DNA of 64,000 nucleotides, taken from Mycolicibacterium baixiangningiae (lineage in GTDB: Bacteria > Actinomycetota > Actinomycetes > Mycobacteriales > Mycobacteriaceae). The stretch is taken from the NCBI RefSeq assembly GCF_016313185.1, contig NZ_CP066218.1, positions 3,906,001-3,970,000 of the forward strand. The letters run 5' to 3'. Both the position numbers and the translations under genes were made by a program. Below are positions 9,548-21,873 of this stretch, piece after piece; the stretch's first letter is position 1; each line of letters opens with the position of its first letter. The notes under the pieces are model-generated. The model had not been told where the DNA came from and made no database searches. It was given only the letters and a program-made list of their open reading frames with translations.

Positions 9548-10738
9548 ATGACCGCTCCGGTGATCGGCACAGTGCGCCGCTGGTCGATGCTGGCGCTGGG
9601 CGTCACCGCCACGATGTGCGCCAACGTCTTCATCTACGGCGCGGCGTTCCTGATCCCGACCCTGCACACCGAGCGCGGGCTGGATCTCGCGCTGGCCGGG
9701 TTGATGGCGTCCATGCCGAGTTTCGGCATGGTGGTCACCCTGATCGCGTGGGGTTATGTCGTCGACCGCGTCGGTGAGCGCTTCGTACTGACGGTCAGCT
9801 CCGCGCTCACCGCGGCCGCGGCCTTCGGTGCCGCGGCGGTGGAATCCCTTCCCGCCGTGGGCGCCCTGCTCTTCGTCGGCGGCATGGCCGCGGCCGGCAG
9901 CAACTCCGCCAGCGGCCGTCTGGTGGTCGGGTGGTTCCCGCCTCGCCAGCGCGGCCTGGTGATGGGGATGCGCCAGGCATCGGTTCCGTTGGGAGTCGGC
10001 CTGGGCGCGTTGGTGATTCCGCGTACCGCACAGAGCCAAGGGGTCGCGGCGGCCCTGCTGTTCCCGGCGGTGGTCTGCGCGGCCGCGGCGGTCTTGTGCC
10101 TGCTGGGCGTGCTCGATCCGCCGCGACCGCCGCGTGCGGAGGCGCCAGCCGAGGACCTCGCCAACCCGTACCGGGGCACCGCGGTGCTGTGGCGGATCCA
10201 CGCCGTGTCCGTGCTGCTCGTGGTGCCGCAGGCGGTGATCTGGACGTTCACGCTGGTGTGGCTGATGTCCGAACGCGGATGGTCGGCGGCGTCCGCGGGC
10301 GCCCTGGTGACTTTCGCGCAGATCCTCGGTGCGGGCGGTCGCATCGGCGCCGGATACCTGTCCGACCGGGTCGGCGACCGGTTGCGGCCGATCCGCTGGA
10401 TCGCCTGCGCGGCGGCGGCGATCCTGGCACTGCTGGCGCTGACCGACGCGTTGGGCTCCCCGATCAGTGTCACGCTGATGGTGGTGGCGTCGGTGATCAC
10501 GGTGTCGGACAACGGTTTGGCATTCACCGCCATCGCCGAGATCGCCGGACCGTTCTGGAGCGGACGCGCATTGGGCACCCAGAACACCAGCCAGCACCTG
10601 GCGTCCGCCGCTTCCGCTCCGGCCTTCGGTGGGCTGATCGGGCTGTTCGGGTATCCCGCGGCATTCGCGGCGCTGGCGGTGCTACCTCTGCTGGCGCTCC
10701 CGCTGGTGCCGGTGCACGCGCCGCCAGGACGGCACTGA
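9548..10738 (+). CDS. MFS transporter
   Basis: 396 residues with about 12 hydrophobic segments. It begins MTAPVIGTVRRWSMLALGVT; the loop DRVGERFVL between helices 2 and 3 and YLSDRVGDRLRPIRW between helices 8 and 9 are MFS-like. It holds the position of Rv2994. The substrate is unknown. An upstream ATG at 9500 would add 16 residues lacking any transporter character and is not preferred. It is divergent from the secreted lipase. Confidence 0.88.
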   Translation: MTAPVIGTVRRWSMLALGVTATMCANVFIYGAAFLIPTLHTERGLDLALAGLMASMPSFGMVVTLIAWGYVVDRVGERFVLTVSSALTAAAAFGAAAVESLPAVGALLFVGGMAAAGSNSASGRLVVGWFPPRQRGLVMGMRQASVPLGVGLGALVIPRTAQSQGVAAALLFPAVVCAAAAVLCLLGVLDPPRPPRAEAPAEDLANPYRGTAVLWRIHAVSVLLVVPQAVIWTFTLVWLMSERGWSAASAGALVTFAQILGAGGRIGAGYLSDRVGDRLRPIRWIACAAAAILALLALTDALGSPISVTLMVVASVITVSDNGLAFTAIAEIAGPFWSGRALGTQNTSQHLASAASAPAFGGLIGLFGYPAAFAALAVLPLLALPLVPVHAPPGRH

Positions 10739-10755
10739 CTCACTGGGCTGCGAGG

Positions 10756-11367
10756 TCAAAGACGGCCGTGTGGCGATCGACCGCGGCGAATTCCTGCCGG
10801 TCGCGGCGGGAGCGCCAACAGGGCCGCTGCGAGGAAGCACAGCGCCCCGATGAAGGTGCCGAGATTGGCCAGCAGCGCATCCTCGGTTACGCCGGCCGGC
10901 GTGACGAAGGCACCGAGCGCAGATGCGCCGAACGCCACGCAGCCGACCATGTTGACCCACTGCACCTGCCAGTCCCGCGATCTGGGCGCAAAGTAACCGG
11001 CGGTCACGCTCACCGCGGCGATCCCGAGCGCGCCGCTGAGGAGGAAGGCCGCCGAGCCGGTGGCGTCCGGCGCCCACACCAGGCGACGCTGTTCGGTCAC
11101 CGCATGTGCCCACACCGCGGCACCGGTGCTCACGTTGAACAACAGCGTTCCCATGAACTGCGTTGCCGCCGAGAGCCATTCGAGGCGCGACCCGGCGCGT
11201 GAGCGAACCAGCTGCACCCACGCCGCGCTGGTGAAGAAGAACGAGCCGGCGAAGCACAGGCCGTTGGCGGCGCCGGCTCCGGCGACGGCGGCGAAACCCG
11301 GCACCGTGGCGAGCGCGAACAGCGTCGAGCCGATCGCGAACAGCCAGCACTGCCGCGCCGGCGTCAC
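10756..11367 (-). CDS. Membrane protein of unknown function
   Basis: 203 residues with six to seven hydrophobic segments (CWLFAIGSTLFALATV, GSFFFTSAAWVQL and LANLGTFIGALCFLAAALLAL among them) and a basic tail. I do not recognise the family. GTG 11367 follows the leuB stop directly, so it is the third gene of the serA-leuB operon and probably translationally coupled. It converges with the MFS gene, 17 bp apart. The pattern of small helices resembles YrhK-like proteins, but this is a weak impression. Confidence 0.75.
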   Translation of the reverse strand: MTPARQCWLFAIGSTLFALATVPGFAAVAGAGAANGLCFAGSFFFTSAAWVQLVRSRAGSRLEWLSAATQFMGTLLFNVSTGAAVWAHAVTEQRRLVWAPDATGSAAFLLSGALGIAAVSVTAGYFAPRSRDWQVQWVNMVGCVAFGASALGAFVTPAGVTEDALLANLGTFIGALCFLAAALLALPPRPAGIRRGRSPHGRL

Positions 11368-12378
11368 CTACAGCAGACCGACGATCCGGTCACCGATGGC
11401 GCCGGTGCCCAGTTTTTCGTCACCGCGGGTGGCCAGATGCGCTTCCACCGCTTTGTCGACGCGTGCGGCGGCGTCGCTTTCGCCGACGTGCGCCAGCAGC
11501 AGGGCCACCGACATGATCGCCGCCGTGGGATCCGCGATGCCCTGACCCGCGATGTCCGGGGCGCTGCCGTGCACCGGTTCGAACATCGAGGGGTTGGTGC
11601 GCGTCGCGTCGATATTGCCGCTGGCGGCCAACCCGATTCCGCCACACACCGCGGCGGCGAGGTCGGTGACGATGTCGCCGAACAGGTTGTCGGTGACGAT
11701 GACGTCGAACCGGCCGGGGTCGGTGACGATGTGGATCATCGCGGCGTCCACGTGCTGATAGGCGATGTCGACGTCCGGGTACTCGGCAGCCAACTCCTGC
11801 ACGGTGCGCCACCACAGCGCACCGGCGAAGGTCAGCACGTTGTTCTTGTGCACCAGCGTGAGGTGCTTGCGGCGCTGCTGGGCGCGGCGGAATGCATCGT
11901 CGACGACGCGGCGCACGCCGAAGGCGGTGTTGAGGCTCACCTCGGTGGCCACCTCGTTGGGCGTGCCGACCCGGATCGCCCCGCCGGTGCCGGTGTAGGG
12001 CCCTTCGGTGCCTTCGCGGACCACGACGAAGTCGATGTCCGGGTTACCGGCCAGCGGACCGGTCACCCCGGAGTACAGCTTGGCCGGCCGCAGGTTGATG
12101 TGGTGGTCGAGGACGAACCGGATGCGCAGCAGCAGACCGCGTTCGAGAACACCGCTGGGCACCGACGGATCGCCGATCGCCCCGAGCAGAATGGCGTCGT
12201 GGGCCTTGAGTTCCTCGAGCACCGAATCGGGAAGGATCTCCCCGGTGGCGTGGTAACGCCGCGCACCCAGGTCGTAGCTCGTCTTCTCGACGTCCGGCAG
12301 GACCGCGTCGAGGACCTTGACGGCCTCGCCGATCACCTCGGGTCCGATGCCGTCTCCGGCGATGATCGCCAAGTTCAT
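11368..12378 (-). CDS. leuB: 3-isopropylmalate dehydrogenase
   Basis: 336 residues, the length of the actinobacterial enzyme. It oxidatively decarboxylates 3-isopropylmalate with NAD. Visible motifs are [24 protein letters not shown] and [18 protein letters not shown]. It starts 2 bp after serA ends on the same strand; the frame remains open upstream inside serA but has no LeuB homology there. It completes the leucine genes of the window with leuCD. Confidence 0.96.
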   Translation of the reverse strand: MNLAIIAGDGIGPEVIGEAVKVLDAVLPDVEKTSYDLGARRYHATGEILPDSVLEELKAHDAILLGAIGDPSVPSGVLERGLLLRIRFVLDHHINLRPAKLYSGVTGPLAGNPDIDFVVVREGTEGPYTGTGGAIRVGTPNEVATEVSLNTAFGVRRVVDDAFRRAQQRRKHLTLVHKNNVLTFAGALWWRTVQELAAEYPDVDIAYQHVDAAMIHIVTDPGRFDVIVTDNLFGDIVTDLAAAVCGGIGLAASGNIDATRTNPSMFEPVHGSAPDIAGQGIADPTAAIMSVALLLAHVGESDAAARVDKAVEAHLATRGDEKLGTGAIGDRIVGLL

Positions 12379-12380
12379 GG

Positions 12381-13967
12381 TCACGACAGGTCCACCACTT
12401 CCAGTGTCTTGGCGTCGACGGCCTCGGCGATCGCGGTCCGCACATCGGAGGGCACGTCGCGGTCGAGGCGCAGCAGGATCGTCGCACCCGGCCCCTCCGC
12501 GTCCTCGCTGAGCTGGGCTGCGTGGATGTTGACCTCGGCGCCCCCGAGCAGCGTGCCGATCTTGCCGAGAGCCCCCGGCTGGTCGACGTAGTTCACGATC
12601 AGGTTGACGCCCTCGGCGCGCAGATCGAAGTTGCGCCCGTTGATCTGGACGATCTTCTCCACCTGCTGCGGACCCGACAGCGTGCCGGCCACGTTGGTCA
12701 CCGACCCGTCGGAGCCCACCGCCCGCACATCGACGAGGCTGCGGTGGTTCGGGCTCTCCGAGGCGGTCGTCAGTTCGGACTGCACACCGCGTTCGGCGGC
12801 CAGGCCCGGTGCGTTGACGAACGTGACCTGCTGGTCGGTCACCGTCGAGAACAGCCCACGCAGAGCCGAAAGCCGAAGCACCCCAACCTCTTCGGCGGCC
12901 AGCTCGCCGGACACGCGCACCGACAGCGTGGTCGTCGGCTCGGTGGCCAGGGTTCCCGCCAGCAGGCCGAGTTTGCGGACCAGGTCGAGCCACGGCGCGA
13001 CCTCCTCGCCGACGACACCGCCGCCGACGTTGACCGCATCGGGCACGAATTCACCGGCCAGCGCCAGCCGGACGCTCGACGCCACGTCGGTGCCCGCACG
13101 GTCCTGCGCCTCGGCGGTCGAGGCGCCCAGATGCGGCGTGACGACCACCTGCGGCAGCTCGAACAGCGGGCTGTCGGTGCACGGTTCGGTGCTGAACACG
13201 TCGAGGCCCGCACCGCGCACGTGACCGCTGGTGATCGCGTCGGCCAGAGCCTGCTCGTCGATCAGCCCGCCGCGCGCGGCGTTGACGATGATCACGCCCG
13301 GTTTGGTCTTGGCCAGCGCCTCTTTGTTGATCAGGCCGGCGGTTTCTTTCGTCTTGGGCAGGTGCACCGAGATGAAGTCGGCGCGGGCCAGCAGATCGTC
13401 GAGGGCGAGCAGTTCGATGCCGAGTTGCGCCGCGCGCGCCTGGGACACGTACGGGTCGTAGGCCACCACGTGGGTGCCGAACGCCGCCAACCGGGCGGCC
13501 ACCAACTGACCGATCCGGCCCAGCCCGACGACGCCGACGGTCTTGCCGTAGATCTCGGTACCGGAGAACGACGAGCGCTTCCAGGTGTGCGCACGCAGCG
13601 TCGCGTCGGCGGCGGGGATCTGCCGGGCGGCGGACAGCAGCAGCGCGAGCGCGTGTTCGGCGGCGCTGTGGATATTCGACGTCGGCGCGTTGACGACCAG
13701 CACGCCGCGCTCGGTGGCGGCGTCGACGTCGACGTTGTCCAGACCGACGCCCGCGCGGGCGACGATCTTGAGCTTGGGCGCGGCGGCGAGGACTTCGGCA
13801 TCGACGGTGGTGGCCGAGCGGACCAGCAGGGCGTCGGCGTCGGGAACGGCGGCGAGCAGTTTGTCGCGGTCGGGGCCGTCGACCCAGCGGACTTCGACCT
13901 GGTCACCGAGGGCGGCGACGGTGCTCTCCGCGAGCTTGTCGGCTATCAGAACAACAGGGAGACTCAC
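12381..13967 (-). CDS. serA: D-3-phosphoglycerate dehydrogenase
   Basis: 528 residues, the long type-I SerA of mycobacteria. The catalytic and NAD domains cover about residues 1-300 ([12 protein letters not shown] fold, [23 protein letters not shown] with the catalytic His). An intervening domain follows, and then a C-terminal ACT domain ([19 protein letters not shown]) that binds serine for feedback control. It is first in the serA-leuB-membrane protein operon. It diverges from the FAD oxidoreductase at 14071. Confidence 0.97.
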   Translation of the reverse strand: MSLPVVLIADKLAESTVAALGDQVEVRWVDGPDRDKLLAAVPDADALLVRSATTVDAEVLAAAPKLKIVARAGVGLDNVDVDAATERGVLVVNAPTSNIHSAAEHALALLLSAARQIPAADATLRAHTWKRSSFSGTEIYGKTVGVVGLGRIGQLVAARLAAFGTHVVAYDPYVSQARAAQLGIELLALDDLLARADFISVHLPKTKETAGLINKEALAKTKPGVIIVNAARGGLIDEQALADAITSGHVRGAGLDVFSTEPCTDSPLFELPQVVVTPHLGASTAEAQDRAGTDVASSVRLALAGEFVPDAVNVGGGVVGEEVAPWLDLVRKLGLLAGTLATEPTTTLSVRVSGELAAEEVGVLRLSALRGLFSTVTDQQVTFVNAPGLAAERGVQSELTTASESPNHRSLVDVRAVGSDGSVTNVAGTLSGPQQVEKIVQINGRNFDLRAEGVNLIVNYVDQPGALGKIGTLLGGAEVNIHAAQLSEDAEGPGATILLRLDRDVPSDVRTAIAEAVDAKTLEVVDLS

Positions 13968-14070
13968 CCGGTCAGCCTAAAGGTCGGTAATTTCGTATCG
14001 GCGGGCAGGAGCGAAGCGACCGGGGAATGATCCCGGCGGGCAGGATACGGGCAGGTAGCGAGGCGGAGAG

Positions 14071-15510
14071 GTGTACAGAGTGGACGTCACTGTCGTCGGC
14101 AGCGGGCCCAACGGCCTGTCCGCCGCGGTCATCTGTGCACGTGCGGGGTTGTCCGTCCAGGTGCTCGAGGCCCAACCCACCCCCGGTGGCGGTGCGCGAA
14201 GCGCCGCGGACCCGGAGTTCCCGAATGTGCTGCACGACGTGTGCTCGGCGGTACACCCGCTCGGAGTGGCGTCCCCGTTCTTCGCGGAATTCGATCTGGC
14301 GGCGCGCGGTGTGGAGCTGATCTCGCCGGAGGTGTCGTACGCCAACCCGCTACCGGGCCGGCCTGCGGCTGTCGCGTACCGGTCGCTGGACCGCACGTGC
14401 GCCGAGCTCGACGACGGCGGATCCTGGCGCCGGCTGTTCGGGCCCCTCGTCGAACACGCGGACGGAGTGCTCGGCTTCTTCCTCGGCGACAAGCGCTCGC
14501 TGCCGCCGGATCTGCCGACGACGGTGCGCACCGGGTTACGGGTGCTGGCCCAGGGCAGCAGGGTGTGGGGGTCGCTGTGCGGAGAGGACGCCAGGGCGCT
14601 GTTCACCGGCGTCGGCGCGCACGCCATCAAGACCATGCCGTCCCCGGTGAACAGCGGTGCGGGGCTGATGCTCGGCACCATCGCGCACACCGCGGGCTGG
14701 CCGGTCCCCGTGGGGGGTACGCAGCGGATCGCCGACGCGCTGATCGCCGACCTCGAGGCGCACGGCGGCGAACTGGTGGTCGGTGCACCGGTCACCGCGC
14801 CCCCGGCCGGGGTGGCAATCTACGACACCGCGCCCACCGCACTGCTCCCGATCTACGGCGACGCGGTGCCGGCCCGGTACGCGCGAGCGCTGCGTCGCTA
14901 CCGCTACGGCCCCGGTGTCTGCAAGGTCGACTTCGTGCTGTCAGGTGAAATCCCCTGGCGCGACGCGCGACTCCGCGACGCCGTCACCGTGCACATGGGC
15001 GGGAGCCGGGCGCAGATGGCGCTCGCCGAACGGGAAGTCGCCGCCGGCAGGCACGCCGACTGGCCGATGACCCTGGCATCGCTGCCGCACCTGGCGGATC
15101 CGTCGCGCATCGACGCGCAGGGCCGTCGCCCCCTGTGGACCTACGCGCATGTGCCGTCGGGGTCGCAGGCCGACCTCACCGAGACGGTGACCGCCATATT
15201 CGAGCGCGTCGCACCCGGGTTCCGTGATCTGGTGGTGGCCGCGCGGTGCGTTCCCGCGGCGCAGATGTCGTCGCACAACGCGAATTACGTCGGCGGCGAC
15301 ATCACCGTCGGCGGGGCAACCCTCTTCGCGGCGATGGTGGGGCCCACCTGGCGCCTCGACCCCTGGACGACGCCGATCCCCAAGACATACGTGTGCTCGT
15401 CGGCGACCCCGCCCGGCGCCGGCGTGCACGGGATGGCCGGCTACTACGCGGCACGGACGATGCTGCGCCGCGAATTCGGCATCACCGAGCTGCCTTCGCT
15501 CGCCCCATGA
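14071..15510 (+). CDS. FAD-dependent oxidoreductase, phytoene dehydrogenase-like
   Basis: 479 residues. The N-terminal dinucleotide fold is VVGSGPNGLSAAVICARAGL, and the C-terminus ends in the NAD(P)/FAD oxidoreductase pattern (SSATPPGAGVHGMAGYYAAR). It resembles carotenoid desaturase-like proteins such as Rv2997. The substrate is not known. GTG 14071 is preceded by GAGAG and by a 100-bp gap with repeated cggcgggcagg elements and no recognisable function. The gene converges on ilvC with a strong hairpin between. Confidence 0.85.
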   Translation: MYRVDVTVVGSGPNGLSAAVICARAGLSVQVLEAQPTPGGGARSAADPEFPNVLHDVCSAVHPLGVASPFFAEFDLAARGVELISPEVSYANPLPGRPAAVAYRSLDRTCAELDDGGSWRRLFGPLVEHADGVLGFFLGDKRSLPPDLPTTVRTGLRVLAQGSRVWGSLCGEDARALFTGVGAHAIKTMPSPVNSGAGLMLGTIAHTAGWPVPVGGTQRIADALIADLEAHGGELVVGAPVTAPPAGVAIYDTAPTALLPIYGDAVPARYARALRRYRYGPGVCKVDFVLSGEIPWRDARLRDAVTVHMGGSRAQMALAEREVAAGRHADWPMTLASLPHLADPSRIDAQGRRPLWTYAHVPSGSQADLTETVTAIFERVAPGFRDLVVAARCVPAAQMSSHNANYVGGDITVGGATLFAAMVGPTWRLDPWTTPIPKTYVCSSATPPGAGVHGMAGYYAARTMLRREFGITELPSLAP

Positions 15511-15518
15511 GAGCGAAC

Positions 15519-15559
15519 TCGGCGCGCTAACCGACGGTGCTCGTCGGTTAGCGCGCCGA
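15519..15559. terminator. Perfect 17-bp hairpin between convergent genes
   Basis: tcggcgcgctaaccgac (15519-15535) pairs without mismatch with 15543-15559 across a 7-nt loop. It separates the oxidoreductase (+) from ilvC (-). There is no U-tract. Confidence 0.8.
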
Positions 15560-15587
15560 AATCGAAAGGACGCCGAAATCGAAGGGA

Positions 15588-19043
<3,456 letters not shown>

Positions 19044-19094
19044 GGTGTCCTCTTGTCGTTTTTTCCTGGTGGGGCGGACGCGTTCTCGGGCAAG

Positions 19095-19128
19095 AAAAAA
19101 CCCCCGACAGCGGGCCGCTGTTCGAGGG
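19095..19128 (-). terminator. Attenuator terminator in the ilvBNC leader
   Basis: On the minus strand CCCTCGA(A)CAGC pairs with GCTGTCGGGGG around a GGCCC loop. This is an 11-bp GC-rich stem with one bulge and one G-U pair, and it is followed directly by TTTTTT. It lies between the leader peptide and ilvB, inside the transcript, so it fits an attenuator. It is the clearest intrinsic terminator in the window. Confidence 0.85.
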
Positions 19129-19129
19129 T

Positions 19130-19185
19130 GGCGCGTCGATGCTGTGGCTATGCCCGGCAGAGGGCCAGCGCGGCATCAACGCGCC
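19130..19185 (-). promoter_or_regulatory. Leader RNA pairing segments ahead of the ilvB attenuator
   Basis: On the minus strand GGCGCGTTGAT (19185-19175, within the leader peptide codons) can pair over 11 bp, with one G-U, with ATCGACGCGCC (19140-19130), which lies next to the terminator's 5' arm. A ribosome stalled at the Val-Val-Ile codons (19198-19190) would cover the first segment and free the second. How this feeds into terminator choice is not resolved by eye. Confidence 0.5.
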
Positions 19186-19219
19186 AACCAATTACTACTC
19201 GCATCCCCGGGGTCTGCAT
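19148..19219 (-). CDS. ilvBNC leader peptide (attenuation)
   Basis: This is a 23-residue open frame with start ATG 19219 and stop TAG at 19150-19148. It encodes Val-Val-Ile at residues 8-10, Val at 14, and Leu-Ala-Leu at 18-20, so all three products of the ilv/leu pathways are represented. It is followed by an intrinsic terminator before ilvB. Leader-peptide attenuation of ilvBNC is established in Corynebacterium glutamicum. A promoter (TTGACC, 18 bp, TACCGT) places +1 within 2 nt of the ATG, so it is probably read from a leaderless mRNA. A second in-frame ATG lies at residue 6. Expression is inferred. Confidence 0.78.
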   Translation of the reverse strand: MQTPGMRVVIGWRVDAALALCRA

Positions 19220-19227
19220 AACACTCG

Positions 19228-19257
19228 ACGGTAGCCTCCGCACTGGTCACTGGTCAA
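19228..19257 (-). promoter_or_regulatory. Promoter of the ilvBNC leader
   Basis: On the minus strand TTGACC (19257-19252) and TACCGT (19233-19228) are separated by 18 bp. The predicted +1 is near 19221, 2 nt before the leader ATG. The heptamer ACTGGTC is tandemly repeated (19242-19255, + strand), overlapping the -35 box and spacer, and could bind a regulator. Confidence 0.65.
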
Positions 19258-19309
19258 ATTGCGGTCGGGGGTCGCTCCGCCGGTCGCCCGCGGTGCCAGA
19301 ATCGGTGAC

Positions 19310-19708
19310 GTGAGCTCTTCTGACGCGTCGGCCCCCACCGCTCCGGTCGTCATCCGGATACCGGCGACCGCGCACCTCGCGGTCGGCTTCTTCACGCTGG
19401 GGTTGTTCTCGATCGTGTTGGCCAATCCGCGCTGGTTCGCCCCGCTGCTGGTGATTCCGGTGGTGGCCTCACTGCTCGTCGTCCGTCTGCGCACGGTGGC
19501 CGAACGCGACACGGTCACCGCCCGCAACCTGCTGGGCAGCCGGACGGTGGCGTGGGACGACATCGAGGGGCTTCGATTCAGCAGGGCGTCATGGGCCCGC
19601 GCGACGCTCAAGGACGGCACCGAGGTGCGCCTGCCCGCGGTGACGTTCGGCACGCTGCCGCGGTTGACGGCGGCCAGCGGCGGGCGGGTGCCGAACCCGT
19701 ATCAGTGA
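19310..19708 (+). CDS. bPH-domain membrane protein (Cfp6-like)
   Basis: 132 residues. Two adjacent hydrophobic helices (HLAVGFFTLGLFSIVLA and APLLVIPVVASLLVV) are followed by a short bacterial PH-like domain (LLGSRTVAWDDIEGLRFSR). This is the architecture of mycobacterial Cfp6/Rv3004. The start is GTG 19310; in-frame codons upstream overlap the ilvB promoter. Its function is unknown. It ends 9 bp before the convergent DoxX gene. Confidence 0.82.
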   Translation: MSSSDASAPTAPVVIRIPATAHLAVGFFTLGLFSIVLANPRWFAPLLVIPVVASLLVVRLRTVAERDTVTARNLLGSRTVAWDDIEGLRFSRASWARATLKDGTEVRLPAVTFGTLPRLTAASGGRVPNPYQ

Positions 19709-19717
19709 TCCTGCGCG

Positions 19718-20548
19718 TCAGGCCAGCGGATTGGCGCCGTTGAGCAACACCCACACGGCGACGCCCAGCCCGATCCCGAGCACCAGCGCGACGAACGATC
19801 CGACGAAGGGGCGACGCGCCCAGCCGCGGCCCGCGTCGAAGCCGTAGCGCCCGGGCCCGGTCAGGATGATCGCGGCGGCGATCACGATGAGCGTCACCTG
19901 GAATTCGAAGCCGCCGGGCAGGAAGAACGGGAACCCCTCGGACTGGCCCGCGACACCGGCGAGCAGCGCGTTGATCAGGTACGCGAGCGCGATCCCGGCC
20001 GCGACCGGCGTGAACAACCCGAGCACGAGCAGGACGCCCGCGCCGATCTGCGCGGCGGCGCCGACGTAGGTGAGGATGTCGGCGTGCTGGTAGCCGATCT
20101 CGGCCAGAGAATCCTGGAAGCCGCCCAGACCCGGCCCGCCCCACCAGCCGAACGCCTTCTGCAGGCCGTGCCCGACGAGCAGGACGCCGAGCCCGACGCG
20201 CAGCAGCATCAGCCCGAGGTCCTGGGTGCCCCGCCTGCGTGCCGCCTTGACCTGCTCGTCGGTGGCGTCGGGTCCGATCTCGGTGGGCTCCGCCCCGAAC
20301 GGCATCATCGGGTGGTTGGCATGCGGCTGGACGTACGGCAACGGTTCGGGATCGTTCATCAGCCCGAACGCCGGAGGCGCCGGGGCGCCCTTGTCGGTGT
20401 CGTAGCGAGGGATCGCGGTGGTCTCGAAATCGCCGCCGTAGGTCGACGACGGCAGGTCGTCTTCGGGGTCGACCAGGCTTGCCGAGGTCGGCCGGGCCGG
20501 ATCGTCGGGCCGTTGCCAGGTGCGCGCGTCCTGGGGGTGACTGGTCAC
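19718..20548 (-). CDS. DoxX-family membrane protein
   Basis: 276 residues. The first 100 residues are soluble, acidic and Pro-rich. Four helices of a DoxX domain follow (LMLLRVGLGVLLVGHGLQKAF, YVGAAAQIGAGVLLVLGLF, VTLIVIAAAIIL), and a final helix (SFVALVLGIGLGVAVWVLL). It matches Rv3005c, which in M. tuberculosis joins SodA and SseA in a membrane-bound oxidoreductase complex linked to thiol and superoxide defence. That role is inferred here. The start is GTG 20548. Confidence 0.88.
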   Translation of the reverse strand: MTSHPQDARTWQRPDDPARPTSASLVDPEDDLPSSTYGGDFETTAIPRYDTDKGAPAPPAFGLMNDPEPLPYVQPHANHPMMPFGAEPTEIGPDATDEQVKAARRRGTQDLGLMLLRVGLGVLLVGHGLQKAFGWWGGPGLGGFQDSLAEIGYQHADILTYVGAAAQIGAGVLLVLGLFTPVAAGIALAYLINALLAGVAGQSEGFPFFLPGGFEFQVTLIVIAAAIILTGPGRYGFDAGRGWARRPFVGSFVALVLGIGLGVAVWVLLNGANPLA

Positions 20549-20676
20549 GCCTGCCAGGGTAAGTGCTGATCATCGCGGAATCGTGCATTTACCACGGCGC
20601 TTCTGCCGTTGTCTTGCCGGTGTCGAGTCGGCACCGCCGTGGCGCGCACTCCGGAAGAATCCGTAACCTGGCCAGC

Positions 20677-21798
20677 ATGAGAACGCGCCGGCCGCTTCTT
20701 GGAGTGGCAGCACTGCTGTGCGTCACGGCGCTGTCCGGGTCGGCCTGCGCACGTTTCGACGAGGCCCAGTCGCAGCCGTTCACCACCGAACCCGAGCTTC
20801 GTCCCGGGCCGACGTCGTCCGAGCCGCCGCCCCCGCCGCTGCCGGCCAAACCGTTCCCCAAGGCCTGCCCCGCCCCCGGCGTGATGCAGGGCTGCCTGGA
20901 GAGCACGAGCGGGTTGATCATGCTGCCGGACAGCCAGTCCGCGCTCGTCGCCGAGCGCACCACCGGCGCGGTCAAAGAGGTGTCGGTGCGCGCCGAACCC
21001 AAGGTGAAGACCACGATCCCGGTCGATCCCTCGGGCGACGGCGGGTTGATGGACATCGTGCTCTCCCCCACCTACACCCAGGACAGGCTGATGTACGCCT
21101 ACGTCAGCACGCCGTCGGACAACCGGGTGGTGCGCATCGCCGACGGCGACGTGCCCAAGCCGATCCTCACCGGTATCCCCAGGGGTGCGACCGGCAACAC
21201 CGGCGCGCTGATCTTCACCAGTCCCACCACGCTGCTGGTGCAGACCGGCGATGCGGGCAATCCCGCCGCGGCGGCCGATCCGGCGTCGCAGGCCGGCAAG
21301 GTGCTGCGCATCGAGCAGCCGACGACGGTCGACCAGGCGCCGACGACGACCGCGATGAGCGGTCTGGGCCCGGGCGGCGGTATGTGCATCGACCCCTCCG
21401 ACGGGGCGCTCTACGTCACCGACCGCACGGCGACGGCCGACCGGCTGCAGAAGATGACCAAGGATTCGAAGGTCTCGACGGTGTGGACGTGGCCGGACCG
21501 GCCCGGGGTCGCCGGGTGTGCGGCGTTGGACGGCACCGTGCTCGTCAACCTGGTCAACACCAAGCAGACCGTCGCGGTGCGCCAGGCGCCCGACACCGGC
21601 GCGGTGACCGGCCAGCCCGAGGTGATCCGTCAGGACACCCGCGGGCATGCGTGGGCGCTGGCGCTGTCCGCCGACGGCAACGTCTGGGGTGCGACGGTGA
21701 ACAAGACCGCGGGCGACGCCGAGCGCCTCGATGACGTGGTGTTCCCGCTCTTCCCGCAGGGCGGTGGCTTCCCGCGCAGCAACGCCGACAACACCTAG
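20677..21798 (+). CDS. lppZ: Lipoprotein LppZ, PQQ-dehydrogenase-like beta-propeller
   Basis: 373 residues from ATG 20677. The signal peptide ends ALSGSAC, a lipobox with Gly instead of Leu at -3, so lipidation is likely but not certain. A Pro-rich linker is followed by a glucose/sorbosone dehydrogenase-like propeller (LIMLPDSQSALVAERTTGAV, PSGDGGLMDIVLSPTY, YVTDRTATADRLQKM). It corresponds to Rv3006. No enzymatic activity has been shown for the family that I know of. It diverges from the DoxX gene. Confidence 0.9.
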   Translation: MRTRRPLLGVAALLCVTALSGSACARFDEAQSQPFTTEPELRPGPTSSEPPPPPLPAKPFPKACPAPGVMQGCLESTSGLIMLPDSQSALVAERTTGAVKEVSVRAEPKVKTTIPVDPSGDGGLMDIVLSPTYTQDRLMYAYVSTPSDNRVVRIADGDVPKPILTGIPRGATGNTGALIFTSPTTLLVQTGDAGNPAAAADPASQAGKVLRIEQPTTVDQAPTTTAMSGLGPGGGMCIDPSDGALYVTDRTATADRLQKMTKDSKVSTVWTWPDRPGVAGCAALDGTVLVNLVNTKQTVAVRQAPDTGAVTGQPEVIRQDTRGHAWALALSADGNVWGATVNKTAGDAERLDDVVFPLFPQGGGFPRSNADNT

Positions 21799-21873
21799 AC
21801 ACTCACCTCCCCGTCGACGCGGAGCGATAATGTCGTTCTCGTCGGTGGATAACGCGTTCTCGTAGGAGGCGGC

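Noticed and set aside
12379..12993. N-terminal extension of leuB
   Set aside because: It overlaps serA in another frame; LeuB begins [12 protein letters not shown].
13981..14070. cggcgggcagg-like repeats in the serA/oxidoreductase gap
   Set aside because: Short, imperfect and GC-biased; not enough for an array, operator or mobile element.
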